DNA of 64,000 bases from Symbiodinium natans (Eukaryota; Sar; Dinophyceae; Suessiales; Symbiodiniaceae): the NCBI GenBank assembly GCA_905221605.1, contig CAJNDS010002155.1, positions 560,001-624,000 on the forward strand, given 5' to 3'. A program made the translations under genes and the position numbers. Under the pieces are notes generated by a model, which was not told the origin of the DNA, searched no databases, and worked only from the letters and a program-made list of their open reading frames with translations. This document shows positions 34,163 through 46,200 of the stretch, in pieces. The first letter of the stretch is position 1. Each line of letters starts with the position of its first letter.

Positions 34163-34607
34163 GCTGTGGGTCACTTGCGGCCGCTTCGACGTCCGCCAGC
34201 TCCATCTCCTGAAAGATCGCCTCCATGTCGGACCACGCGACGCCGACCGGCAGTAAAGGCTCCACGTCGCTTCGAATCTGCGCCAGGACCCACTTCAGAG
34301 CGACGGGCCCGCCACTCTTCGCGAGCGACTGCAAGAACTCGAGTGGATCTGGCTCTTTGGCCAGCTGCTTCAAATCCTCAACGCTCAAGAGCTGCAGAGT
34401 CGCTCGTACATCCTCCCACTGCACTTGCTCCGGAAGCCACTGTTCAAGATTTGGCTGCAGGGCAGCCACGGCAAACTTGAAAGCGAAGGCTTCGTGCGAG
34501 GCAAGCAGGTTCAACAGCTCAGTGGGCTCTTCAAGGGCCGTGCGCAGGTGCTCCAGCTGCACCGAACTCAGGTGTGCCACGACCTGCTTGGCGATGCTGT
34601 CGACGCT
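34163..34607 (-). CDS. Helical-repeat exon, copy 1
   Basis: The exon opens after ACACAAGAG|AGCGTC and can end at CCCACAGC|GTGCC (445 bases). It encodes about 148 residues: SVDSIAKQVVAHLSSVQLEH, then repeats with a 62-residue period marked by LEQWLPEQVQWEDVRATLQL and VEPLLPVGVAWSDMEAIFQE. Between them is the amphipathic pair DLKQLAKEPDPLEFLQSLAK and GGPVALKWVLAQIRSDV. The pattern predicts an all-helical solenoid, probably a scaffold or docking segment. The domain family was not recognised. It lies downstream of the HEAT and membrane exons on the same strand. Confidence 0.6.
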
Positions 34608-35602
34608 CTCTTGTGTGTTTGGCACAGTTCCAATATGCTAGCTTCTAGATATTTCTAGATCGTCTGCGCTCCATGCTCATTCAAGTCGAGCGGCCTCGCC
34701 CCATGCAACGTCTTCGGGCAAATGCGGCGCCAGGACTGGCTTCAGCTGTGCCACGCACCAGGCCACGGCTGAGCGGCCTGGAAGCAGACCGCTGAAACCT
34801 CCAATTGCCCTCTGGCTGACTACCTCGCTGCCGCAACCGACACCCGCAACCGTTCAAGCTGCAAAGCGCTGTCTTCACGAACGCTTCAAGCAGGATGGTC
34901 TAGGAGGCTGGCGGAGCTAACGCAAACCTGAATTCTGTGAACTGGTCGCTTGTCTTGGCGCTCATGCAGTTCTATTCGCCTTACGGATCTATGAGTCTAT
35001 GACCTGGGATGACCTGGACCTGGGATGACCTGGGATGATCTGGATGATATGGGATGATCTGGTAAGATCTTGCGTGGACTCGCCAACAACAGCGTGGACA
35101 ATCGGACACACGTCCGACCTCGGGACCAAGGGCTCTAATTCTGGCATGTGCTTTCAGATGCTTTCAGCTTCCTTCTGAGTGCTGTCACAGAGCTTGGAAG
35201 GGCGTGACTGGTGCAGATGGCCTCTACTATCTCTACTGGTAGCGGGGCAAATGGGGGCAGGCTTCTGCCTTTGTTGGGGCATGGCTTCGCAATCTTGAAG
35301 CGGGCGCTGTGATGCTGCAACTTACGGACATTACGGCCCGTGACGCACGGCATGGCCAGGACTCGCGGCTGGACCATCAGACCGGGAACAAGTAGTCTGG
35401 ACATCCCTTCACATGTCCGGACTGTGAGTCCTACTGACCCTACTTGGAATACGTATGACAGCGGTCAACTTCAGCCCAGCCTGTCGTCTCACCGAGCTCA
35501 GACAAGAAGCCTGAGCATCAGCGGCACACTCAAGCAGACTGCCAAACAGGCCAGGCGGTTCACTTCGGAGGCACCTGCCACGAAGGCAGCTAAGCCCGGC
35601 AC

Positions 35603-36047
35603 GCTGTGGGTCACTTGCGGCCGCTTCGACGTCCGCCAGCTCCATCTCCTGAAAGATCGCCTCCATGTCGGACCACGCGACGCCGACCGGCAGTAAAGGC
35701 TCCACGTCGCTTCGAATCTGCGCCAGGACCCACTTCAGAGCGACGGGCCCGCCACTCTTCGCGAGCGACTGCAAGAACTCGAGTGGATCTGGCTCTTTGG
35801 CCAGCTGCTTCAAATCCTCAACGCTCAAGAGCTGCAGAGTCGCTCGTACATCCTCCCACTGCACTTGCTCCGGAAGCCACTGTTCAAGATTTGGCTGCAG
35901 GGCAGCCACGGCAAACTTGAAAGCGAAGGCTTCGTGCGAGGCAAGCAGGTTCAACAGCTCAGTGGGCTCTTCAAGGGCCGTGCGCAGGTGCTCCAGCTGC
36001 ACCGAACTCAGGTGTGCCACGACCTGCTTGGCGATGCTGTCGACGCT
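35603..36047 (-). CDS. Helical-repeat exon, copy 2
   Basis: Identical in translation to the exon 1,440 bases to its left across the exon body, with the same acceptor and donor. If all copies are spliced in, each adds about 148 residues (445 bases, not a multiple of three). Inclusion of a single extra copy would therefore shift the frame unless the intervening sequence supplies another small exon. Confidence 0.6.
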
Positions 36048-37042
36048 CTCTTGTGTGTTTGGCACAGTTCCAATATGTTAGCTTCTAGATATTTCTAGAT
36101 CGTCTGCGCTCCATGCTCATTCAAGTCGAGCGGCCTCGCCCCATGCAACGTCTTCGGGCAAATGCGGCGCCAGGACTGGCTTCAGCTGTGCCACGCACCA
36201 GGCCACGGCTGAGCGGCCTGGAAGCAGACCGCTGAAACCTCCAATTGCCCTCTGGCTGACTACCTCGCTGCCGCAACCGACACCCGCAACCGTTCAAGCT
36301 GCAAAGCGCTGTCTTCACGAACGCTTCAAGCAGGATGGTCTAGGAGGCTGGCGGAGCTAACGCAAACCTGAATTCTGTGAACTGGTCGCTTGTCTTGGCG
36401 CTCATGCAGTTCTATTCGCCTTACGGATCTATGAGTCTATGACCTGGGATGACCTGGACCTGGGATGACCTGGGATGATCTGGATGATATGGGATGATCT
36501 GGTAAGATCTTGCGTGGACTCGCCAACAACAGCGTGGACAATCGGACACACGTCCGACCTCGGGACCAAGGGCTCTAATTCTGGCATGTGCTTTCAGATG
36601 CTTTCAGCTTCCTTCTGAGTGCTGTCACAGAGCTTGGAAGGGCGTGACTGGTGCAGATGGCCTCTACTATCTCTACTGGTAGCGGGGCAAATGGGGGCAG
36701 GCTTCTGCCTTTGTTGGGGCATGGCTTCGCAATCTTGAAGCGGGCGCTGTGATGCTGCAACTTACGGACATTACGGCCCGTGACGCACGGCATGGCCAGG
36801 ACTCGCGGCTGGACCATCAGACCGGGAACAAGTAGTCTGGACATCCCTTCACATGTCCGGACTGTGAGTCCTACTGACCCTACTTGGAATACGTATGACA
36901 GCGGTCAACTTCAGCCCAGCCTGTCGTCTCACCGAGCTCAGACAAGAAGCCTGAGCATCAGCGGCACACTCAAGCAGACTGCCAAACAGGCCAGGCGGTT
37001 CACTTCGGAGGCACCTGCCACGAAGGCAGCTAAGCCCGGCAC

Positions 37043-37487
37043 GCTGTGGGTCACTTGCGGCCGCTTCGACGTCCGCCAGCTCCATCTCCTGAAAGATCGC
37101 CTCCATGTCGGACCACGCGACGCCGACCGGCAGTAAAGGCTCCACGTCGCTTCGAATCTGCGCCAGGACCCACTTCAGAGCGACGGGCCCGCCACTCTTC
37201 GCGAGCGACTGCAAGAACTCGAGTGGATCTGGCTCTTTGGCCAGCTGCTTCAAATCCTCAACGCTCAAGAGCTGCAGAGTCGCTCGTACATCCTCCCACT
37301 GCACTTGCTCCGGAAGCCACTGTTCAAGATTTGGCTGCAGGGCAGCCACGGCAAACTTGAAAGCGAAGGCTTCGTGCGAGGCAAGCAGGTTCAACAGCTC
37401 AGTGGGCTCTTCAAGGGCCGTGCGCAGGTGCTCCAGCTGCACCGAACTCAGGTGTGCCACGACCTGCTTGGCGATGCTGTCGACGCT
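37043..37487 (-). CDS. Helical-repeat exon, copy 3
   Basis: The third copy of the 445-base exon, again with intact frame and borders. It is the most upstream in the gene's direction, and the array ends about 170 bases upstream of it (37661). All three copies are open, so no copy shows obvious decay. Confidence 0.6.
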
Positions 37488-37879
37488 CTCTTGTGTGTTT
37501 GGCACAGTTCCAATATGCTAGCTTCTAGATATTTCTAGATCGTCTGCGCTCCATGCTCATTCAAGTCGAGCGGCCTCGCCCCATGCAACGTCTTCGGGCA
37601 AATGCGGCGCCAGGACTGGCTTCAGCTGTGCCACGCACCAGGCCACGGCTGAGCGGCCTGGCAGCGAGACTTCCTTTTGATATTTGGAGTGAACCTAACT
37701 AATCGCAGGAAAGGCTGACAGGGTTTCGTGTTTCGTACCACGCGGAGCAAAACGCGGAGCAAAAGTACAAACTTGTACAAACAGCAAAAGGATTTTGCAA
37801 ATCCACACGATGCCTACACTCATGCGCTGTCGTGCTACAAAGACCAGCCTGCTGCTGACAAGAACAAATGTGCTCCCCT

Positions 37880-38110
37880 TTGTCGAGCTCTCCTAGTATT
37901 TGAGCTGATCCGGCCTGTCTTCTGCGCCATTGCTGTCACAAAAGCCTGCGGGTCCTCGATGGCCTCTCGGAGTGCGCCCGCGTCGACGTAGAGGAGGGTG
38001 CTCTTCACGTCTTCCCAGCGCACCGGCCCAGCAAGCCCGACAAGAAGCGGCTCCAGATGGGGCCGAAGCTTCGTGAGCAGCCAGCGCCGCCCTGCCTCGC
38101 CATCCAGCGA
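37880..38110 (-). CDS. Helical-repeat exon
   Basis: The minus strand reads WLLTKLRPHLEPLLVGLAGP, then VRWEDVKSTLLYVDAGALRE and AIEDPQAFVTAMAQ. This is one further unit of the same LxPxLxxxVxWEDV repeat, diverged from the tandem array. Borders are approximate. Confidence 0.5.
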
Positions 38111-38194
38111 CTCCAAAAAACCTCAGCGACTCTGGCACACTTGTCAGACAATTCACACAGCCCATCGGAGGAAGAACTGCCAAGCTAAAGCACA

Positions 38195-38640
38195 CAACTG
38201 AGCCGCAAGCCCTCCGGATCTCTGGCGGCGGCCTTGATGTCTGCCAACTTCACGCCCTTTATGCCCTGGAAGACAAACTCCATGTCCGCCCAGAGAACTC
38301 CGGGAGGCAGTGAAGGTTCCAGGGTGCTGCGAACCTGCGCCATGCCCCAGGCAACTACGAACTTCGTCGCAAGAGGCCCGCTCTCCAAGGTGGATTGCAG
38401 GACCCGCTTGGGATCTTTGGCCAACTTCTCCAGGTTCGCATGGCTGAGTTGCCGCAGGGCGGCTTCGGCGTCTTCACGCTGGACGGCAGCTGGCAGGAAA
38501 CCCTTCAGCACCGGCCAGGATGTGGCGAGCGCCAGGCGCTTTGCCAAGGGAGCGTAGGACTTGGCCAGGTCCTTCAAGAAGTGCTCAGGGTCGAGGTGCT
38601 TCAGGTCCAGGTGCTGGAGTTCCATCTTGGCCACACAGCT
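38195..38640 (-). CDS. Helical-repeat exon with two units
   Basis: Open on the minus strand. It starts near VKKVESCVAKMELQHLDLKH, then LAKSYAPLAKRLALATSWPV, GFLPAAVQREDAEAALRQLS, LEPSLPPGVLWADMEFVFQG and LADIKAAARDPEGLRL. The spacing matches the 62-residue period of the duplicated exon, so this is an ancestral neighbour of the array. Splice ends are not fixed. Confidence 0.55.
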
Positions 38641-38739
38641 CTCCACCTTTTTCACGCTTTCAGGACCACCGGACCACCCCACATCACCCCTCCCGCCCAT
38701 CTCTAGCCTTACGCCCTTCCTCCCCATTACGAGAGCGAC

Positions 38740-39720
38740 CGAGCGTCCCAAGCCTCCAGCCAGGCAATGCCCCCCGGCAGCTGGTCCTCGAGCAATGGCT
38801 CGAGCTGGGCCAGCGCCAGGAGCTTCGCGTGGTCGGCGGCTCCAAAAAGCAAGTCGGAGACAAACTCGCACGGCTCCTGCTGCAGACAGAGAGGCAACCC
38901 ACCCCTCCCCTCCTGAGCACGCAAAACCTGCAGAAGGCAAAGTTGCCCCCTTGGCCCCAGGTCCTGGAAGGCGGCCCGAAGCTCCTCGATGCGAAGACGC
39001 TGCAGGACGAACTCCACGATCTCCCAGGTCAAGGCCGCTTCCTTGCATTGAGCAAGAGATGCACCGTCTGTTTTTTTTTGTTTGGGGGGGGGGAGAGAGC
39101 CACACGCAGTCCCTGCCAGGTACAGCACGCAACAGCACGCAACAGGAAGGGCCTTCGACGCGGCCAGCTCTCCTTCCACCAGCGGGCGCAAGGCTCGGAT
39201 GAGCGCTGCGCGGAGCGCGTCTTCCAGCTGCTTCTGGAACTCCTGGAAGCAGAGGAGGAAGGAGGCGGCTGAACGGCTTACGCTGTAGGGCTTGTACGGT
39301 TGGGCAAGTGCGAGCTGGCGCGAACTGGACTGGTTGCGGGGGGAAGGGCCTGCTTGAAGCTGCGCGGACTCCTCAGGGCGGTGAAGAGCGCCTCCACGTC
39401 TGGGGGCTCCAGCTCCTGCCAACCAGGTACTCCGGTTTCTGGCTCCGCTGTGCTGTAGAATGCTGGATTGCCTGCCTTCATCACCTCCTCCCACGGAACG
39501 CCCGCTGGCAGCAGATTCTTCAGCTTCGGCCGCAACGTCCCCGCCATGAGCCTGGAGACCTTGGCAAGGACAACGTGCACTTTTCAGTCCGAACAGCTCC
39601 GTACCATCCCCCACCTGAGAGAGCATCGCCGCCTCGTCCTCCACCAAGCAGCTCTCCACGTCGCGGGAACTGAAGCCCAGCAGGGGCAAAGCCAGTCTGA
39701 GGGCCTTGCCAGGGGGCATT
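38740..39720 (-). CDS. Several helical-repeat exons
   Basis: Four open minus-strand patches with the same helical character. About 38745-39035: EIVEFVLQRLRIEELRAAFQ then LAQLEPLLEDQLPGGIAWLE. About 39125-39265: LCFQEFQKQLEDALRAALIR then ALRPLVEGELAASKALPVA. About 39310-39580: VSRLMAGTLRPKLKNLLPAG then VPWEEVMKAG. About 39640-39720: LALPLLGFSSRDVESCLVED. Introns between them are short; the one near 39080 has a poly-pyrimidine tract on the minus strand (plus-strand T and G runs). Exact splice sites are not given. Confidence 0.5.
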
Positions 39721-39939
39721 CTTCATGTGAACCTCTTTCTTATGAGACAAGATATTGCACGGACACGATTCGAAACTAAATTGCTGCAGCCTTGCGCTGA
39801 ACGGCGCACAGAAGGCCCGGCGACAGGTCCAGCAGCAATTCCCTGCACGACGAAAGCAAGCGAAGCACTGGCTGCAGCTTCCTGTCGGACTGCTTCACCT
39901 CCTGCAGGGTATGCAGGGTCTGGCAATGCCGAATCACAC

Positions 39940-41638
39940 TTACTGAGCGTTGGCTACTGCGACTTCACGGCTGTCCCAGCACACCTGCAGAAGGCGTCGA
40001 AGCTTCGGTTGGCAGAGTGCTTGCATCACTCGCTGAAGCTTCTGCACGTCCGCGTGCTCGAAGAGCGACTGAATTCCCTTCAACACTTCGGGCCCCAATG
40101 GAGCGCAGGCTGCACAGGCCACCTGCCGGATGCCTCCAACTGCTTGCTGCTTCATTGCCAAGACAAGATTGGGCGCCAGATCCGCCAGCATCTGCTGGAC
40201 GTCCACAAGCATCTTCACAAGCTCTCTGCATCCTCAACTTCGCACGTCCAAGGCTTTGTCCAACAGGACAGACTGACTACTCTTCAGCAAATTGCAGAAC
40301 ACATTAACACGGGCGTGGCGACCCGACCCTGGCAAGTGTCCTTGCAGGCTCGACTGTTTTTTCTCGACCTCCTGCAAGGGATGGCAAGGGACACATGAGA
40401 GCTCAGACTGGTACTCTTGTCCGTCAGTCCTGCAGGAGCTGTCGGAGTTGGGTCAGCGCTTGGAAAGCTCTGCACAGCTTCCGCGGGTCGAGATCTGTGT
40501 CAAGCAGTGACCGAACTTCCGCGCAAACGTCTGCACCCAAGGGCTGGCAGGCGGAGCAAGCCAGCTCCCGAATGCTGCTTTGCACCCTCCGCCGCAAGCT
40601 CAAGGCGAGGTCCGGCACCAGATCTGCCACTTGCTCGTGGACGGCTAGCAGAACCTCAACGATCGCCTGAACGCCTCAGCCGCCGAGCTGCGGGTGATGT
40701 TGGCTTCCCCTGCAACTAAACCGTCTGACCTCATAACAAACAACATGCATGAAGTGCGAAGTGATTCTCGAACATGATGCCTCTGTTGTCGCCAAGCAAA
40801 GACACTCTGAGCAATCTTGCGGGAGCCAAGCGGCGCTCGAAGTCCTTCAAGCCTTGCTTCAGTTTCCAGCGCTCCAACACCTGCTGGGTCCGACTCGGGC
40901 AAACTCGCAAGGTAGGATAAGTAATAAGGTAGGCGCAATGATCCACCCAGCAGCTCTCCACCCCCGAGCCTCCCAGAAAGCTGGCTGGCGGAGTGCCTGT
41001 GCGATTCTGAGCATCTTCTGAAAGTCCAGCTCCGCGTTGTCGAGGGAAGGTTCCACTGCCTCCCACACTCCAGCGTCCATGAACGGCTCGCAGGTAGCGC
41101 GGGCCAGCTGTTTAGCGGCATGTCGAACTTGCTGTTGCAACGCCACGTGGAGATTGGGCGCCAGATCTGTAAGCAGCTCATCGCTTTGCTCAAGCATCAT
41201 CAAGAAGCTGCTGATGCCTTGGATACATCGGACTGAACATTGCTATGATGACATTCTGCATCTTATTCGCCGACTACTGCCTTCCTGAAAACAGGGCTCG
41301 CCTCACTCCGACCAAGCCCACTTGCGATGCCAAGCTGCGCGACACTTCCAAGCGCTCTTCGCGGGATGCGCGGCAAAATGCAGCTTCTATGGCAAGAAGC
41401 AACTCACGAAATCGTGGGTCGGTAATGACCCTCACGATGGTGAAGGCATCTATCTCCTTCAAGGCCTCGCACATGAGCTGACCCACATTCAAAAACACCA
41501 GAGGTTACGGCTGTCAACAGACTGGGTTCACCCAACCGCGCCTGGATCAACTTGGCATCGAGACTGCCTTCCATCCCCTCTATCCACTGGTCTTTGACGC
41601 CACGCATCCACTGCAGGGTTGCCTCGGGACTCTGACGG

Positions 41639-41680
<42 letters not shown>

Positions 41681-41830
41681 AAGAAAGAGAGAGAGAGAGC
41701 ACACGGGCCCAACTCCAAATTTAAGCATTGAAGTCACCAAGTTGCCTGGGAGCCACTGGCGAATCCATCAAGACACTCCTGGATCTCTGCCTTGAGGTCA
41801 GCGGGTATCTGGGGCTGTCCTCCAGCAATA
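39940..41830 (-). CDS. Exons of a second helical repeat type (LAPNLxxALxQQV)
   Basis: At least four minus-strand exons share a different repeat. 39960-40215: MLADLAPNLVLAMKQQAVGG then APLGPEVLKGIQSLFEHADV. 40424-40630: LVPDLALSLRRRVQSSIREL then QPLGADVCAEVRSLLDTDLD. 40990-41203: LTDLAPNLHVALQQQVRHAA then EPFMDAGVWEAVEPSLDNAE. 41274-41490 carries a related helix, IDAFTIVRVITDPRFRELLL. Further small exons are at about 41535-41640 (VKDQWIEGMEGSLDAKLIQA) and 41750-41830 (PQIPADLKAEIQECLDGFAS). The order Cys, Pro-Leu-Gly, Val, Leu is conserved between units, which implies exon duplication older than the 1,440-bp array. Confidence 0.5.
41638..41700 (+). repeat. GA microsatellite
   Basis: (GAGA)n with a short GAAA interruption, in an intron between helical-repeat exons. 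On the minus strand it gives a long pyrimidine tract upstream of an acceptor, which may aid splicing. Confidence 0.9.
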
Positions 41831-42715
41831 AAAAACTCGTGACATTTGTGGGTTTGACTGGCAAGGCGGCTTGACCTCCCGCATTTGCGGCTGCAAGGGG
41901 GCAAGGACGAAGCAATCTACGCACCTGGCGATCTGGGGTACTGGAGGTATCTGATCGCTGATGCATATTTTTTCATCCATAAAGAAGCTTCTTCGCGGAA
42001 ACAAAGTTAACTTTCGCCGAACTTTCGCGGACCCATCGCGGTGCAGGTTCTGTTATTTTCCCAATTCTCAAGGAGGCAAACCAAATTGGCTTTGGGATTT
42101 AGGGTCAGTGCTGCCCATGGAAGCTTGTTGACGCGCAGGCCAACAATCGCCTCAGTTGAGTGTTGTTCTTGGAACTGCTGCTTCGTCTAACGGGCGGCTG
42201 AAGCCGAACTTACGCGGATCTTTCACGAGATGTCCAGCCCTGAGACGTGTGCTTCCGGCGCTTGAGGCCGAAACTCTGGGTGAACGCGCTTAAGCGGCGC
42301 TGAACATGAACAAGACCTGGGGCTGGATGTTGGGGTTGCATGGGGTTTCAAGATGCTGAACCCTCCGTAACCTCAACTCCATTTTTGCACGGAGCTTTAG
42401 GATTCAGTGCCTTCGAGAGCAGGAAAGTAAGAGCCTGGAAGCTGTTGGCAATGCAAGACGGGGCCTGGGTTAGGTAAGAGATTTTTTTGCAGAAAGAACA
42501 CAACACAAGGACCTTTAGATCACCGCTCATGTGCGATGTGCAAACTGCGGCATCTAGCTTCTACATTGACTGCTCGGGACCCTTTTCCCGGTTTGGGCAC
42601 TATGTGGCTCGGCTTCTGATCACGCCTCCCGTTCGTCCGCTCTCACAAACTCTCGCAAACTCAGCAAGCACATGGGCATCCGTAGCGGTACGAGTACAAT
42701 AGTCTATTTCCTTAC

Positions 42716-43149
42716 GGTCCTGGCTTCTGCAGCAGAAGTGCTAGGATCACCGGGATGACGCCGCTGACGACGGTGTCCGCCAAGCCCTGCACAAAAAGGC
42801 TCACAAGATTTGCAATCCAAGAACAGGCATTCGTGAACTGTAGCAGACTATGATGAGTCCAAAATTGGCTAGATGCATACCTTGAATTGCAAAACTCCAT
42901 TCTTTGCCAAGACACTTGAACAATCGCAAACAATAACCCTTCAATCACTCAGCTCTAGCAGGTGAATATTCTCGAGATGGCCAATGCATCAAGATCCCAA
43001 GAACCGTTGGGCCCCCTCAACCCAACAAAACGCATCGGCTACTCCATTGAGCCGACTGCAACTCAAACCGAAGCTGCCTGGACGGGATAAAGGTCCGCTA
43101 GGAGCAGGAGGATCGCGAAAACAATGACGAACATGGGTAGCACAAAGAC
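42716..43149 (-). CDS. Two small membrane-segment exons
   Basis: Exon 43084-43149 (acceptor GTGCGAG|GTC, donor TATCCC|GTCCAG) encodes VFVLPMFVIVFAILLLLADL then YP, 22 codons and phase 0. Exon 42716-42786 (acceptor GTGCAG|GGC, donor GGACC|GTAAGG) encodes GLADTVVSGVIPVILALLLQ then KPG, ending in phase 2. Both are strong hydrophobic helices. They sit between the HEAT/membrane part of the gene and the helical-repeat exons. There may be another exon around 42800-42840 (FTNACSWIANLVSLFVQ). Confidence 0.55.
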
Positions 43150-43264
43150 CTCGCACAAGTGTGATTCTCCCTCGAGAGCGACGCCCTCACACCGGGGCTG
43201 CCGAAGTTTTGGGGAGCGTTCACCTTTTCATGCATGGGTATCGCGAACTCTCTCCGACAAGCTG

Positions 43265-46200
43265 TTACAATCGCATCTCAGCAGGCACATAGATGTCCTG
43301 GCCTTGAAGCGCCTGATCAAGTTCTCTTGGTTCAAACCAAATGCTCGTAGAATGGACAGAAGCAGGTGCTCGCGCACAAGCCTCAGCGCAGCACTGCTTG
43401 TACAAGGACGGAATCATGCGCACTGAGCCCAATGACAATCTAAACTGACTCAAAAGATTGCAGCAGAGGTTCTCCAGCAGCTTTAGAAAACTCGGCAGGC
43501 TGAGCTGTTCCGTCACAGCGTCTGGCAGGTGTTCCACCATTAGGCGCATCGTCTCGCGGTTCACGAGAGGATCAAAGAACCTCCACACGGCTGGCAACAA
43601 CAAACCTACAACTACGCTCAGCAATACGCCGAAAAGCTCCACACCCCCAGCCCCGCCTGAAAACCATCTGCAGCGAAACGCATTCTCCGCCCGCGGCGAG
43701 CACCTGGAAGATGTCCGCGTCGCTGCAGGTACCCTGCAGGATGCGCTCGAAGCTGCCGGAGACCTCAGTGAGTTGCATGACATCTACATGTCCGACCGAA
43801 CTCCCCCTAACATCTGAACTCATTCCTGAATTCAATGAAGCTGAGGGAGAGGCGACGGGGGAACTTGATCTGCCTAGGCAAACTCGCTTCGCCAAGCAAG
43901 CCCACACCGGCTTCAAGCACGCCGCAGCCAACTTCTCCACCTCTTCCGTGAAAGCCTGTCTCCACCGCCGAAAGGACATGACGCGGGCCCCAATGCCGAT
44001 CATGAAGCTGAAGAAAGCAGACGCCATCGGCACGAAACGCTTCGGCTTCACCACCATTCCAAACATCAGCCAGCACGCTGCCGTGACCAAGCAAACCCAC
44101 AGGGCAACGTAGAGCTGCAGGAATCCCAACCAGGCCGTAGCCTTCATGAGAAGGTTGAGGCCTTCGAGGGCTTCGCGCACGCAGCCCCTTCGAGCTCTGC
44201 GTTTCTCCGCGCTGCCTGCCTTGCCGGCCTGTACCAAGTCTGCACAAACAGAGACGACTGTAAACGGCAGCTTCTCGCTCCAGTAAGTGTGCACAATGGA
44301 GCCGAAGAGGAGCACGGCCCAAGCTGAGCAACTCACGGTGAGCACCTGCGAGGACGCAACAGCTATGGCTGTTCTAAAAAGGTGTATGGCTACTTGCACT
44401 TCGCACACTTGACGTGCCGGAAATACGGGCGAGGTGCCGGGCTGGTGCTCAGCAGCACGCTGGACAGCTGCGGGAAGCGCGGGCCGAAGTGGGTCAGGGT
44501 GAGGCCGTCCACGGGGGAGCGGCCCAGGAACGGCACAGCAGAGACCTCGGAGATGCAGAGCAGCGCCAAGGGGTAGAAGGCCATCAGCACAAGCAGGACG
44601 AGGTGCAGCGACACGGCGACTGCATCGATGAGCAGCCAGCCCGGCCGAAGAACGGGAACCGGCGGAGATGTCCCGTAGGACGTTACGTCAAGCGCGCGGA
44701 CAGCCGCCTCTTCCATGGCATCCACATTCACCAAAGTTGGACGGAGCAAGTCTGAGGACACGAACTGCAGACCTTGAGATGGCTGTCCGTCGCTTGACTT
44801 CGCTGGCAAGACGGTGATGCCCCGGCATCGGAAGACAGCCAGCACGGCCGGGTCGAAGAGATCCGGCTTCTGCACGGTCTCCAGGCGCGTGGCGTAGTGG
44901 TACAGCTGGGCAGCGACTCGGAGGCGCTCGACGTCCTCTGCTTGTAGCACCTGAACGTAGGTCTCTTGCTTTCGGAAGGCCGCCAGCCACTGGCGCAGAT
45001 CCTCCACGGAGCGCAAACCGAAGCACTTGACCAGGTGCGCTGCCAGCCACCACTTCCGCCAATCTCGCCAGGACTCCCAGCTGTGATGCTCCCCAAGGCG
45101 CCATGGCAGCTTCCACGTCCAGAGTTTGCAGCCCTGGTGGCTGTCGTTGTCCGATCGGACGATGCAGTGCGGCTGGGCCAGCAGCTCTGCCAAAGAAGTC
45201 CCCGTGGAGGCGACGACATATGCGACTGCAGCGGAGACCAGGGTCCACGGAGAGTGCTTGATAAACAACAATCGCCACTCCCACACCATTTCCGCAACCA
45301 TTGGCCCACCTGTGCCCAGCGCCAAGAGCTCCTGTAAGCTAATCACAAAGTCTGGTAAAGTTGGCTGGTGCTCCAAAGAAACCTCGCTGGCCCTCAGAAT
45401 CGCAGCGCGGCCGAGCGCTGCAACAGGATACGTGTCTCCAGTGGCTATGCAGTCATGGACGTTTCCCCAGACGCGGGTCAGCGCCGCCTGCAGGTCTCCC
45501 GCTTCGGGCACTGCTGCTGCACCCAACCCACCCAAGGCCTCAGCCGCTGCTCTTCGCACATGACAGTCCTGGTCTCTCAGCGCCATGGCAAGGTCTCCCA
45601 TTGCGGGCGCAGCTGCTGCACCCAACCCGCCGATTGCCTCAGCCGCTGCGGTTCGCACGTGACAGTCCTCAGCCTCGTCTCTCAGCACTTTTTGCAAGTC
45701 TCCCACAGCAGGCGCTGCTGCCGCACCCAAGCCGCCCAATGCCTCAGCCGCTGCTCTTCGCACGTGCTTGTCCTCGTCTCTAAGCGCCGTCTGCAGGTCT
45801 CGTACTGCGGGCACTGCGGCTGCACCCAACCCGGCCAGTGCCTCAGCCGCTGCTCTTCGCACGTCCCTATCCTCGTCTCCCAGCGCCATCTGCAGGTCTC
45901 GCACTGCGATTGCTGCGGCTTCACCCAACCCGGCCAGTGCCTTAGCCGCTGCTCGTTGCACGTCCATATTCTTGTCGTTGAGCGCCGTGAGCACCAAGTC
46001 TCCCATTGAAGGTGCTGCTGCAGCACCCACCCCGCCAAGCGCCTCAGCCGCTGCTCTTCGCATGTGCCAGTCCTCGTCTCTCAGTGCCATTTGCAAATCT
46101 CCCACTGAGGGCGCTGCTGCTGTACCCAACCCGCCCAACGCCTCAGCCGCTGCTCTTTGCACTTCCCTATCCTTGTCGTTCAGCGCCATCAGCACCAAGT

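Larger units (their letters stand above)
33981..37661 (-). repeat. 1,440-bp exon-bearing tandem duplication, about 2.5 copies
   Basis: Sequence from 33981 repeats with a 1,440-base period. Corresponding points are 34625, 36065 and 37505. Copies differ by only a few single bases (for example 34638, 36078 and 37518) plus an 18-base difference at the left end of the first copy. The last copy breaks off at 37661, where unrelated sequence begins. Each unit contains one coding exon, flanking intron and a GACCTGGGATGA minisatellite. Near-identity means very recent duplication or an assembly artefact. Confidence 0.9.

Noticed and set aside
43657-43688. A 31-bp GA-AG intron between two coding segments of the membrane gene
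   Set aside because: It would keep the frame, but the length is below what a spliceosome normally handles; a base-calling error or a different exon arrangement is as likely.
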